Below are positions 1 to 6,646 of a DNA stretch of 18,516 bases, piece by piece. The position numbers and the translations under genes are program-made. The stretch comes from Pyrodictium sp. (GTDB lineage: Archaea > Thermoproteota > Thermoprotei_A > Sulfolobales > Pyrodictiaceae). The stretch is from the NCBI GenBank assembly GCA_015662475.1, contig DQUB01000022.1, positions 1 to 18,516 of the forward strand. The letters are read 5' to 3'. The stretch's first letter is position 1. Each line of letters starts with the position of its first letter. Below the pieces are notes generated by a model. That model ran no database searches and was not told where the DNA came from. It saw only the letters and a list, made by a program, of their open reading frames with translations.

Positions 1-120
1 AAGGGTATTACAGACTATCTTGGCCTACCCATTCTAAATGAAGCTTCTAACTGTGTACGATTGTATCCTCACATACATCGTACAGAGGGTTTCACCATAT
101 GCAGACTCGTAAAAAGATAA
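1..120 (+). CDS. NOP2/Sun-family RNA m5C methyltransferase, C-terminal fragment
   Basis: Reading frame 1 is open from the window edge to a TAA at 118-120, giving the last 39 residues of a protein. They include RLYPHIHRTEGFTICRL, which matches the end of NOP2/Sun (NSUN/RsmF-like) SAM-dependent RNA cytosine-5 methyltransferases, where an R-x-x-P-H-x-H-x-T-x-G-F strand closes the catalytic Rossmann domain. The cysteines and SAM motif lie upstream, outside the window, so the exact subfamily and the rRNA or tRNA target cannot be judged. The end overlaps the next gene by 22 bp, which indicates one transcript and probably translational coupling. The call rests only on this short tail and on the fitting neighbour. 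Confidence 0.72.
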   Translation, partial: KGITDYLGLPILNEASNCVRLYPHIHRTEGFTICRLVKR

Positions 121-641
121 ACTCAAACTTAAAAATATTATGTGAGACCACCATTGTATCTGAGATCAATAATACACTCAAAAGATGTTACGATGTTAAC
201 CTGCCTGACAACCTTATACTACTATGTAGAAAAGCTGAGAAGTATATTGATATATTTGCAATATCTAAATCCTGTATGGATAAAGTCTTAAAAAGAGTCA
301 TTGAATTTGCATGGTCGCATATGGTTAGCGTGGGTGTACATGTTTTCCGGAAACAACTTGATAAGCTTTTGCCAATGTTAGGCCTTCTAAATTTTATAAA
401 ACCGCGCAAAGGATATGTAGTTGTAAATTATGAGGGAATGAAGCACTTCCTGTATGGTAAAGATGTGTTGCATAACAATATTATTGAGATTGTCGAGTTT
501 CCAGCTGATTGTGAGCTACCATATATAGTTATGGGGCCTAAAGGCGAAGCTGTGGGTTATGGGAGGTTCGCAGTGTTTAAGGGTAAGCCTCTTATACGTA
601 ATGTTCTCGACCTTGGGTGGTACTTAAGGAGTGGGGTGTAG
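99..641 (+). CDS. Nip7-like PUA-domain ribosome biogenesis protein
   Basis: A 180-residue protein with a divergent N-terminal domain (about residues 1-95) and a C-terminal PUA domain (about 98-177) of the Nip7 type: a GYVVVNYEG strand, a GKDVL turn, then GPKGEAVGYGRF and a final VLDLGWYLRSG. In eukaryotes Nip7 binds pre-rRNA during 60S assembly; the archaeal homologue binds RNA through its PUA domain. The ATG at 99 is the first start after an in-frame stop at 48-50, and it has a GAGGGT Shine-Dalgarno at 85-90, 8 nt upstream. It overlaps the methyltransferase gene by 22 bp and is followed closely by the FKBP gene. The N-terminal half is weakly conserved and somewhat AT-rich, so a generic PUA protein is the alternative. 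Confidence 0.7.
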   Translation: MQTRKKINSNLKILCETTIVSEINNTLKRCYDVNLPDNLILLCRKAEKYIDIFAISKSCMDKVLKRVIEFAWSHMVSVGVHVFRKQLDKLLPMLGLLNFIKPRKGYVVVNYEGMKHFLYGKDVLHNNIIEIVEFPADCELPYIVMGPKGEAVGYGRFAVFKGKPLIRNVLDLGWYLRSGV

Positions 642-643
642 CT

Positions 644-1342
644 ATGGCATTTAACGAGGGAGATTTCGTACTTATAGAATATGATCTTTGGGTTAAAGAT
701 ACAGGATCACTAATAGATACTACTAGCGAGGAAAAGGCAAAAGAGGCGGGTATATACGATCCTCGTGAACGTTATGGCCCACGTTTGGTCATTGTGGGTG
801 AAGGTAGACTAATCCGTGGTCTTGAGGAGGCGATAAGGGAGCTTGATGTGGGTAAGGAAGTTGAAGTCGAAATACCTCCTGAAAAAGCTTTCGGGAAGAG
901 AGATCCAAGCAAGATAAAGGTGTATCCTAGAACAGAGTTTTTGAAGCATGGTATTGTTCCAGAACCCAACAAGGTTGTCGAAATAGATGGTAAACCTGCT
1001 ATAATTAGAAGTGTTACAGGAGGTAGAGTCATTGTAGATTTCAACCATCCATTGGCTGGTCGTACTGTGAAAGCGCGCATTAAAGCAGTAAAGAAGCTTG
1101 AGTCTGTCGATGAAAAGGTGAAATATCTAATACTAAGACGATTACCTCCTATGATAGGTAGTCAAGATGTAAATGTGAAGTACGATGCACAATCAAAGAC
1201 TGCCAAAGTCATATTTAATGAAAAAATATTAAATGTGAATGATGCTGAAATCGTAAAACGAATTGTTGTTGAAGAAATTAAACGCTATATATTGGAAGTT
1301 GACAAAGTGGTATTTGAAGAAAACATAGTTTTACGCAGATAA
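644..1342 (+). CDS. FKBP-type peptidyl-prolyl cis-trans isomerase with IF domain
   Basis: A cytosolic prolyl isomerase/chaperone of the archaeal long FKBP (SlyD-like) type, 232 residues. The FKBP fold starts at residue 1 (GDFVLIEYDLWVKDTG), continues through VIVGEGRLIRGLEEAI (about 48-64) and DVGKEVEVEIPPEKAFG (68-84), is interrupted by an insert-in-flap chaperone domain (about 88-130), and closes with NHPLAGRTVKARIKAV. A further C-terminal domain of about 80 residues follows, as in crenarchaeal homologues. I chose the ATG at 644 over an in-frame GTG at 617 because GGGGTG at 633-638 lies correctly before 644 and the family begins near this point. The SD directly abuts the Nip7 stop codon (639-641), so translation is probably coupled. 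There is no signal peptide. Confidence 0.9.
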   Translation: MAFNEGDFVLIEYDLWVKDTGSLIDTTSEEKAKEAGIYDPRERYGPRLVIVGEGRLIRGLEEAIRELDVGKEVEVEIPPEKAFGKRDPSKIKVYPRTEFLKHGIVPEPNKVVEIDGKPAIIRSVTGGRVIVDFNHPLAGRTVKARIKAVKKLESVDEKVKYLILRRLPPMIGSQDVNVKYDAQSKTAKVIFNEKILNVNDAEIVKRIVVEEIKRYILEVDKVVFEENIVLRR

Positions 1343-1358
1343 AAGCTTTTGCATATGG

Positions 1359-2423
1359 TCACTCTATAACTTTTGTTATTCTAGCTAGCTTTTCCGCTGC
1401 TTCCCAAGTAAGTCCACTCTCGCCTAAAATGGTATATCTTTCAGGTCTTATTTTGTGTGCTATAGTTAATGCTTTAATGATTATTGAATCTTCTATGCCT
1501 AGCTCTTTAGCTGTTACTGGTAGTCCAAGCCGTTTCATGGTAGCACGTACAGCACGCCAATTTCCACCATGCAAATACATCATCATTATAGTGCCTAGCG
1601 CAACTTGTTCGCCGTGAAGTGCTGGTTTAGGGGCTAGCATGTCGAGTGCATGGCTGAATAGATGCTCGGATCCGCTAGCCGGTCTTGTGGATCCTGCAAT
1701 GCACATTGCAACACCACTACTAATAAGACCTTCAACGACTATTCGGGCAGCTTCTTCGCCGCCATGTCTTATTATTGATGCATATTTTATTACATGTTTT
1801 GCTGATAATAGTGCTAGGCTTGCAGCGTACTCACCATAGTATTCACCTTTAAGTCTATGTGCTAATCTCCAATCTCTCACAGCGGTGAGTTTTGCTATTA
1901 AATCGCCTGCGCCTGCTATTAAAAGTCTGCGAGGTGCTTTAGCTATAATTTTCGTATCGGCTATGATGGCTATGGGTGTTCGTGCTTTTACAGAATATGG
2001 TCTTGAGATGCCCTTAAGAGATGCAAAAGGTGAAGCAATACCATCATGTGAGGCTGCAGTTGGTATGCTGACAAAAGCGCTATTGGCTACATGAGCAGTA
2101 TATTTTGCAACATCTATGCTTTTTCCACCACCAAATCCAATTATTGTTTTTACCTTATACTCTTTTGCAGCTGTAACAGCATTTTCAGCAGTAGCTCGCG
2201 TAGCATCTCTTGCAATAAACGTGTATATCTCTCGATAGCCAGCCTCTTCTAACGATCCTATCAAAAGATCAGCGTACATTTTTACTACATGAGGTCCGGT
2301 TACGATTAGTATTGGTTCGCCAAGCTGTAAATCTCTAAATATTTTCCCAACGCTTTTAAGTACGCCACTTCCAATAACAATACGTTTTGGAAGTTCGATA
2401 ACATGTTCGTGAACGCTGACCAA
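1359..2423 (-). CDS. egsA: sn-glycerol-1-phosphate dehydrogenase
   Basis: Reduces dihydroxyacetone phosphate to sn-glycerol-1-phosphate with NAD(P)H, the step that gives archaeal membrane lipids their glycerol stereochemistry. The 354-residue protein shows the NAD(P)-binding GFGGGKSIDVAKY (96-108), PTAASHDGIASPFASL (121-136), and the metal-site pattern of the iron-alcohol/glycerol dehydrogenase superfamily: Asp174 in GAGDLIAK, His254 in SGSEHLFSHALD, and His270 in ALHGEQVALG (ligands inferred by analogy with glycerol dehydrogenase). The start is TTG at 2421-2423, preceded on the minus strand by GAGGGT with a spacing of 8. It is convergent with the FKBP gene (16 bp between stops) and divergent from psmB. 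Length and motifs are normal for the family. Confidence 0.95.
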   Translation of the reverse strand: MVSVHEHVIELPKRIVIGSGVLKSVGKIFRDLQLGEPILIVTGPHVVKMYADLLIGSLEEAGYREIYTFIARDATRATAENAVTAAKEYKVKTIIGFGGGKSIDVAKYTAHVANSAFVSIPTAASHDGIASPFASLKGISRPYSVKARTPIAIIADTKIIAKAPRRLLIAGAGDLIAKLTAVRDWRLAHRLKGEYYGEYAASLALLSAKHVIKYASIIRHGGEEAARIVVEGLISSGVAMCIAGSTRPASGSEHLFSHALDMLAPKPALHGEQVALGTIMMMYLHGGNWRAVRATMKRLGLPVTAKELGIEDSIIIKALTIAHKIRPERYTILGESGLTWEAAEKLARITKVIE

Positions 2424-2455
2424 CTTGTTAGACCCTCTACACCTACATGTGACAA

Positions 2456-2491
2456 AGAGCTTTTTATCTAGTTTTAAACAAGTTCTATAGC
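2456..2491. promoter_or_regulatory. Candidate divergent promoter region for egsA and psmB
   Basis: The 105-bp spacer between the divergent starts contains AT-rich box-A-like elements: TTTTTATC (2461-2468) and GTTTTAAAC (2471-2479), with TCTATAG (2485-2490 region) further right. Read on the minus strand, TGTTTAAAAC would place an egsA transcript start about 25-30 nt before its TTG. On the plus strand any of the boxes could serve psmB. I cannot tell which box serves which gene without mapped 5' ends. Confidence 0.4.
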
Positions 2492-2528
2492 CCCGAGAGT
2501 AGCTACTAAGACAACATGGTGTAAGAGG

Positions 2529-3179
2529 TTGAGGTATTACTATCCTCCATTTGATGAAAAACTTATTGCAAAGATATATACAGGTACAACGACTGTTGGT
2601 ATTAGGCTTAGAGAATATGTTGTTCTAGGTGCTGATAGGCGTGCAACAGCCGGTTACTATGTTGCACATAAACGTACTAGGAAAATAATCAAGGTGACAG
2701 ACTATATGGCTATGACGACTGCAGGATTAGTAGCTGATGCGCAGATGCTTGCAGAGTGGCTTAAGACCCAAGCCTTCTACTACGAGTTAAAGACAGGTAC
2801 AAGAATGCCCATATCAGTAGCTGCAAACCTCTTATCAACTCTAATGTTCTCAGCCAGACTGTTTCCATTCATAGCACAACTTATCCTGGGAGGATATGAT
2901 GAGAAGCCCAGACTATTTAACATAGACTTATATGGTATGGTTACCGAGGAAAAATACATTGCAACAGGGTCAGGATCTGTAACTGCAATAGGTATTGTAG
3001 AGGATGCATATAGCGAGGATATGAAGGTTGAAGATGCTGTAAACCTTGTGAAAAGAGCAATTTTGGCTTCAATAAGAAGAGATGCTTTTACAGGCAATGG
3101 CATAGATATCGTCGTCATAGGCAAGAACGTATATAAAGAGTATAAGTTTGATTTGAAGCCGGAACATGTAACGTCTTAG
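2529..3179 (+). CDS. psmB: 20S proteasome beta subunit, catalytic (autoprocessed) type
   Basis: Beta subunit of the archaeal 20S proteasome, an N-terminal threonine hydrolase. The 216-residue precursor has a 19-residue propeptide ending in Gly19, followed by TTTVGIR, so Thr20 becomes the mature Thr1. Asp36 and Lys52 fall exactly at the conserved Asp17 and Lys33 of the active site, and GSGS (about 156-159) is the conserved turn. Many crenarchaea carry two beta paralogues, one of them unprocessed and inactive; the intact G|T site and triad mark this as the active kind. The TTG at 2529 is the only ATG/GTG/TTG in frame between an upstream stop (2475-2477) and Thr20, although AGAGG at 2524-2528 lies too close to act as a normal SD. 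The partner alpha subunit is not in the window. Confidence 0.94.
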   Translation: MRYYYPPFDEKLIAKIYTGTTTVGIRLREYVVLGADRRATAGYYVAHKRTRKIIKVTDYMAMTTAGLVADAQMLAEWLKTQAFYYELKTGTRMPISVAANLLSTLMFSARLFPFIAQLILGGYDEKPRLFNIDLYGMVTEEKYIATGSGSVTAIGIVEDAYSEDMKVEDAVNLVKRAILASIRRDAFTGNGIDIVVIGKNVYKEYKFDLKPEHVTS

Positions 3180-3211
3180 CAAACTAAACATAAATTTTAC
3201 AAACTACACAG

Positions 3212-3316
3212 ATGATGGTAATACCTAAAACTAAGCATATAAGCAAGCACTCTACAATTCAAGAATTACTCGGTTGCCCACCTTCTCCAAACTTTATGCC
3301 AAGAGTGTATAGGTGA
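3212..3316 (+). CDS. Candidate 34-aa small ORF upstream of fttA (unassigned)
   Basis: An ATG-initiated frame between psmB and fttA encodes 34 residues. It begins MMVIPKTKH, continues with IQELLGCPPSPNF and ends in MPRVYR before a TGA at 3314-3316. I do not recognise it. There is no Shine-Dalgarno before the ATG; an AT-rich stretch at 3186-3199 could be a promoter for a leaderless message. The composition is not low-complexity, but a frame of this length can easily arise by chance, and a possible fttA TATA element (3291-3298) lies inside it. It could be a microprotein, a leader peptide of fttA, or nothing. Confidence 0.2.
   Translation: MMVIPKTKHISKHSTIQELLGCPPSPNFMPRVYR
3291..3298 (+). promoter_or_regulatory. 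Candidate TATA element for fttA
   Basis: ACTTTATG lies about 90 bp before the chosen fttA start. A transcript starting about 25 nt downstream (near 3319) would have a leader of about 60 nt containing both copies of the TAGTTGCAAAG repeat. The purine-rich BRE is not convincing, and the gene may also be read through from psmB. Confidence 0.25.
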
Positions 3317-3335
3317 TAGTAGCTGTGTTGAAGAA

Positions 3336-3367
3336 TAGTTGCAAAGTAGCATTCTCTAGTTGCAAAG
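3336..3367 (+). repeat. 11-bp direct repeat TAGTTGCAAAG in the fttA leader
   Basis: Two perfect copies of TAGTTGCAAAG lie at 3336-3346 and 3357-3367, start to start 21 bp apart, which is two DNA helical turns. The second copy runs into the fttA Shine-Dalgarno (GGAGGTG, 3367-3373). This is directly visible; any regulatory role is inference. Confidence 0.6.
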
Positions 3368-3382
3368 GAGGTGTACGAGTCA

Positions 3383-5305
3383 ATGTACAAGCGAGGTGAC
3401 CTAAAAAATATAGTAATGGTGATAGTTCGAAACTTTCCTGCAGAGGCACAGATAACCAGAATAGAGTTTGAAGGGCCAGAAATAGCTGTTTATGTAAAAA
3501 ATCCTGCAGTAATAGTTAACAATCCTGAAATAGTTAAGAAGATTGTGAAAGAACTTAAAAAGCGTATTGTAATAAGAACAGATCCGGAAGTGCGCAAAAG
3601 CCAGCATGAGACCAAAGAGATTATCAAATCATTAGTACCTCCAGAAGCAGGAATAAAAGATATACAGTTTGATGAGGTGTTGGGCGAAGTCATAGTCAAA
3701 GCTGAAAAGGTAGGACTAGTTTATGGTAAAAACAGGAATATCTACAACAAAATCCTTGTAGAAACTGGTTGGCGGCTTAACGTTGTACGTGCTCCACCTA
3801 TAGAGTCCAAAACAGTAAACAGAGTTATTAGTCATATGCTGCAGCAAAGTAGTTACAGACTCAACTTCCTTCGTAGTGTAGGTGAGCGTATACATCGTGG
3901 AGTAATATATGAGAACAGGTATGTTAGGATAACGGCGCTTGGCGGATTTATGGAGGTTGGAAGGTCTGCCATTCTTGTTGAAACACCAGAAAGCCGCGTT
4001 TTACTCGATGTAGGCATAAACCCTGCTGTTGTTGGTACATATGATATGTATCCAAGACTCGATATTGATCAGTTGAAAATAGACGAGCTAGACGCCGTAA
4101 TAGTGACACATGCTCACCTGGACCACATGGGCCTTGTACCTTATCTATTCAAGTATGGTTATAAAGGGCCTGTCTATACAACAAAGCCTACACGTGATCT
4201 CATGGTGCTAAGTCAGCTCGACCTTCTTGACATTATACAGCGTAGCGGCAAAACACCACCTTACACCCAACACGAGGTTAAAAAGATGATACTACATACA
4301 ATACCTCTCGAGTATGGTGAAGTCACAGATATAGCACCAGATATCAAGTTAACATTTTATAATGCAGGTCACATTCTAGGATCTGCAATTGTTCATCTAC
4401 ATATAGGTGAAGGGCTACATAACATAGTCTACACTGGCGACTTTAAGTATGGTAAGACTAGACTGCTTGACAAAGCACATGATACATTCCCTCGAGTCGA
4501 GACCTTGATAATGGAAAGCACGTATGGGGATACTGTATTGAAGAGTAGGAGAGAAGCGGAACAAGAGCTCATCGAACATATAAGCAGAACAATATCGCGT
4601 GGGGGTAAAGTACTAATACCTGTAATGGCTGTAGGACGTGCACAAGAGATCCTATTAGTCATTTCCGATGCTATTAGGCGAAAATGGCTCCCAAGAATAA
4701 ACATATATATTGATGGTATGATAGATGAGGTTACAGCAATACATCTTTCGTATCCAGAACTACTCTCTTCACAACTTAGAGAGCGTATATTTCGCGGCGA
4801 AAACCCATTTGTAGACGACTTTATAATCAAGGTGAAGAATCGGCAGATGAGAGAGGATATAGCGAAAGGAGATGAACCTTGTGTGATCTTGGCTACTTCT
4901 GGAATGCTGCAAGGTGGTCCTTCCGTAGAATATCTCTACATGTTAGCTGAAGACCCTAAGAATATGCTCATATTTGTTAGCTATCAAGTTCGCGGTACAC
5001 TTGGAAGACAGATAAAGGATGGTGCTCGTGAAATAACACTAGTTAGTCCAGAAGGTAAGTTAGAAGTTGTAAAAATACGGATGGAGGTTGTCTCTGTAGA
5101 GGGGTTTTCAGGACATTCTGACAAGAAGCAATTGTTAGCATATTTAGAAAATATAAGACCTAGACCAAAGAACGTAATATTGAACCATGGTGAACCCTCT
5201 GCTATAAGATCTCTGGCAAACAGTATAAGGAAAAGATTCAAGAACGAATTTAATGTTTACACTCCAACGATATTGGAAAGCCTGCTTCTTGCCGGTGTTG
5301 CTTAG
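3383..5305 (+). CDS. fttA: Transcription termination factor / endo-exoribonuclease aCPSF1
   Basis: The archaeal CPSF73-like metallo-beta-lactamase/beta-CASP ribonuclease, known in archaea to cleave nascent RNA at U-rich sites and terminate RNA polymerase. In this 640-residue protein, residues 1 to about 145 form the two N-terminal KH-like domains. The nuclease core follows: zinc motif HAHLDH at 243-248, GHILGS around 329-334, Asp353 in YTGDF, the beta-CASP acidic motif MESTYGD at 377-383, PVMAVGRAQE, GHSD with His578, and LNHGEP with His602. All catalytic positions are present. The start is the ATG at 3383, 9 nt after GGAGGTG; an in-frame GTG at 3371 overlaps that SD and is unlikely. The gene ends tail-to-tail with the MCT-1-like gene, the stop codons overlapping, and lies near the RNA polymerase operon whose transcripts it would help terminate. 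Confidence 0.95.
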   Translation: MYKRGDLKNIVMVIVRNFPAEAQITRIEFEGPEIAVYVKNPAVIVNNPEIVKKIVKELKKRIVIRTDPEVRKSQHETKEIIKSLVPPEAGIKDIQFDEVLGEVIVKAEKVGLVYGKNRNIYNKILVETGWRLNVVRAPPIESKTVNRVISHMLQQSSYRLNFLRSVGERIHRGVIYENRYVRITALGGFMEVGRSAILVETPESRVLLDVGINPAVVGTYDMYPRLDIDQLKIDELDAVIVTHAHLDHMGLVPYLFKYGYKGPVYTTKPTRDLMVLSQLDLLDIIQRSGKTPPYTQHEVKKMILHTIPLEYGEVTDIAPDIKLTFYNAGHILGSAIVHLHIGEGLHNIVYTGDFKYGKTRLLDKAHDTFPRVETLIMESTYGDTVLKSRREAEQELIEHISRTISRGGKVLIPVMAVGRAQEILLVISDAIRRKWLPRINIYIDGMIDEVTAIHLSYPELLSSQLRERIFRGENPFVDDFIIKVKNRQMREDIAKGDEPCVILATSGMLQGGPSVEYLYMLAEDPKNMLIFVSYQVRGTLGRQIKDGAREITLVSPEGKLEVVKIRMEVVSVEGFSGHSDKKQLLAYLENIRPRPKNVILNHGEPSAIRSLANSIRKRFKNEFNVYTPTILESLLLAGVA

Positions 5306-5787
5306 AGGATCTTGTCCGCCAATTTCCAATATTTATCGCCGACATAGTGTAATCTCTTTGTTACTCTACCTTTCTCCATGCTAATAACAGTCTTTGAGTC
5401 ATATAATGTGCGGTGTACAGCTATAGGAAGCCTTCTTGAAGGCTCCAAAATGACTACTATAGCGTCAGCGTTGAAATCGCCTATAATCTCCACGATACCA
5501 GGTCGCATAAGATCAGCTCCTCGACTAATAGGTCTAACAGCACCACTATCAACAATGATTTGGGGCAGCCAAGAATACCCTCTTTTCAACAGGTATAGGA
5601 GATGTGGTATGAATTTGTCATCGAGCTTTATAAAAGCAGGAAGTCTGTCTATTATTACAAGTTCTATGTCCTCTATGATAGCATATTCTACTCTAGCATC
5701 TTTTGGTAGAATGTGTTGAGGGTAAAGCTTTGCTAACGTTTCTTCCAACTTCTTTCTATCACGCTTAGACAGCATCCAGCGCCTCAT
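5302..5787 (-). CDS. MCT-1/Tma20-like PUA-domain RNA-binding protein
   Basis: A 161-residue protein with the MCT-1 (MCTS1/Tma20) layout: a short N-terminal domain beginning MRRWMLSKRDRKKLEETL, then a PUA domain with LPQIIVDSGAV (about 74-84), GADLMRPGI (90-98) and a final LHYVGDKYWKLADKIL. In eukaryotes MCT-1 works with DENR in translation reinitiation and ribosome recycling; the archaeal homologue probably binds rRNA or tRNA, but its role is not defined here. The frame extends upstream to a TTG at 5877, which would overlap the Sm-like gene. I prefer the ATG at 5787 because it fits the family N-terminus, has AGGG 8 nt upstream, and lies downstream of the likely minus-strand TATA (5837-5845). 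A TTG at 5814 is also possible. Confidence 0.82.
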   Translation of the reverse strand: MRRWMLSKRDRKKLEETLAKLYPQHILPKDARVEYAIIEDIELVIIDRLPAFIKLDDKFIPHLLYLLKRGYSWLPQIIVDSGAVRPISRGADLMRPGIVEIIGDFNADAIVVILEPSRRLPIAVHRTLYDSKTVISMEKGRVTKRLHYVGDKYWKLADKIL

Positions 5788-5820
5788 AACAAATGCCCTA
5801 AAGGCAACTAGCAAGTTAGA

Positions 5821-5845
5821 CTTTATATGCTGGTCGGCTATAAGG
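5821..5845. promoter_or_regulatory. Divergent TATA boxes: Sm-like/L37e (+) and MCT-1-like (-)
   Basis: CTTTATAT at 5821-5828 is a good archaeal box A on the plus strand, predicting a start near 5850 and a leader of about 15 nt for the Sm-like gene. On the minus strand the complement of 5837-5845 reads CCTTATAGC and predicts a start near 5815 for the MCT-1-like gene. The two promoters are interleaved, so their initiation complexes could interfere with each other. Confidence 0.5.
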
Positions 5846-5864
5846 GGCTGTAGCGGGTAGTAGT

Positions 5865-6098
5865 ATGGCTGAGACAACGCATAAGGTTCTTGCAGAAAGT
5901 ATTGGAAATATAGTACTTGTAAAGTTAAAGGGTGGTAAAGAGGTTAGAGGAAAGCTCAAGAGCTACGATCAACATCTTAACATAGTTCTAGAAGAGGCGG
6001 AAGAAGTTCGTGAAGACGGTTCGACAAGAAAGCTTGGCACAATAGTTATACGCGGCGATAATGTAGTATTGGTTTCACCTGCACCTATAAGCGGGTGA
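5865..6098 (+). CDS. Sm-like (LSm/SmAP) RNA-binding protein
   Basis: A 77-residue single-domain Sm fold that, as known for archaeal SmAPs, forms a ring (usually heptameric) binding U-rich RNA. The Sm1 motif covers about residues 13-45, with the RNA-contacting DQHLNIVL at 35-42. Sm2 covers about 57-71, with IRGDNVV at 62-68, where Arg and Asp/Asn complete the uridine pocket. The ATG at 5865 follows a probable TATA box and short leader; there is no strong SD. L37e follows after 5 nt, an LSm-L37e pairing common in archaea. Normal length, no anomaly. Confidence 0.95.
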   Translation: MAETTHKVLAESIGNIVLVKLKGGKEVRGKLKSYDQHLNIVLEEAEEVREDGSTRKLGTIVIRGDNVVLVSPAPISG

Positions 6099-6103
6099 TA
6101 AGC

Positions 6104-6292
6104 GTGACCAAAGGAACGCCATCGTTTGGTAAAATGGGTAAAGGTAAAACACATATAAGATGTCGTAGGTGTGGTAGGCACGCATTCAATGTAGCTAAAG
6201 GATATTGTGCAGCATGTGGATTCGGCAGATCATCAAGATTGCGAAGGTATTCGTGGCAAAACAAGAAGGTTAATCGTGTAAGAATACGCTAA
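6104..6292 (+). CDS. rpl37e: 50S ribosomal protein L37e
   Basis: A small zinc-finger protein of the large ribosomal subunit, 62 residues. It starts MTKGTPSFGKMGK, the conserved L37e N-terminus, and carries a four-cysteine zinc site: Cys20 and Cys23 (CRRC), Cys35 and Cys38 (CAAC). The rest is highly basic (SSRLRRYSWQNKKVNRVRIR), as expected for an rRNA-embedded protein. I chose the GTG at 6104 over the GTG at 6095. GGGTGA at 6093-6098 is a well-spaced SD for 6104 and includes the TGA stop of the Sm-like gene, implying coupled translation. Confidence 0.95.
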   Translation: MTKGTPSFGKMGKGKTHIRCRRCGRHAFNVAKGYCAACGFGRSSRLRRYSWQNKKVNRVRIR

Positions 6293-6305
6293 TGCTCAAA
6301 GACAC

Positions 6306-6314
6306 CATATATTA
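6306..6314 (+). promoter_or_regulatory. Probable TATA box of the RNA polymerase operon
   Basis: CATATATTA lies in the 66-bp gap between rpl37e and rpoH. Transcription would start near 6335, about 24 nt before the rpoH ATG, leaving AGGGGT (6345-6350) as the Shine-Dalgarno. It is the only good box A before the long rpo operon, although read-through from the LSm/L37e pair is possible. Confidence 0.5.
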
Positions 6315-6358
6315 ACCCGTCTATACATAGCCCATTAGACGAACTAGGGGTCACACTT

Positions 6359-6619
6359 ATGCCAAAATCTACTAAACGAAAAAAGACTTTTAACATTCTT
6401 GAACACGAGCTTGTGCCAAAACATGAGATAGTGCCTCCGGAGGAAGCTGTTAAAATATTGCGTGAATTAGGTGTAAGACCTGAGCAGTTGCCATGGATAC
6501 GTGTTACAGATCCTGTTGCTCGGATGCTTGGTGCAAAGCCAGGTGATATAATTAGGATTTACAGGAAGAGTCCTACAGCAGGCGAGATCGTAGTCTATCG
6601 TTATGTTGTTGGCTATTAA
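6359..6619 (+). CDS. rpoH: DNA-directed RNA polymerase subunit H (Rpo5)
   Basis: The small archaeal RNAP subunit equivalent to the C-terminal domain of eukaryotic RPB5, located at the jaw of the polymerase. The 86 residues contain the family core: FNILEHELVPKHEIV near the N-terminus, LPWIRVTDPVARMLGAKPGD (about 44-63), and the closing GEIVVYRYVV strand. The ATG start has AGGGGT about 8 nt upstream. It is the first gene of the RNAP operon, with only 27 nt to rpoB. Its length is typical. Confidence 0.97.
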   Translation: MPKSTKRKKTFNILEHELVPKHEIVPPEEAVKILRELGVRPEQLPWIRVTDPVARMLGAKPGDIIRIYRKSPTAGEIVVYRYVVGY

Positions 6620-6646
6620 ATGTGTGTTTTGGGGTGATGGGGGTTC

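Noticed and set aside
617..643. GTG start of the FKBP gene at 617
   Set aside because: It lies within the Nip7-like gene with no SD, whereas the ATG at 644 has GGGGTG correctly placed and matches the family N-terminus.
3371..3382. GTG start of fttA at 3371
   Set aside because: The GTG is part of the GGAGGTG Shine-Dalgarno; the ATG at 3383 has ideal spacing.
4429..4830. Minus-strand open frame opposite the beta-CASP core of fttA
   Set aside because: Shadow of a strongly conserved coding region; composition is Ser/Ile-rich with no domain or SD.
5788..5877. N-terminal 30-residue extension of the MCT-1-like protein from a TTG at 5877
   Set aside because: It would overlap the Sm-like coding region and lies upstream of the likely promoter; the family starts near the MRRWMLSKRD segment.
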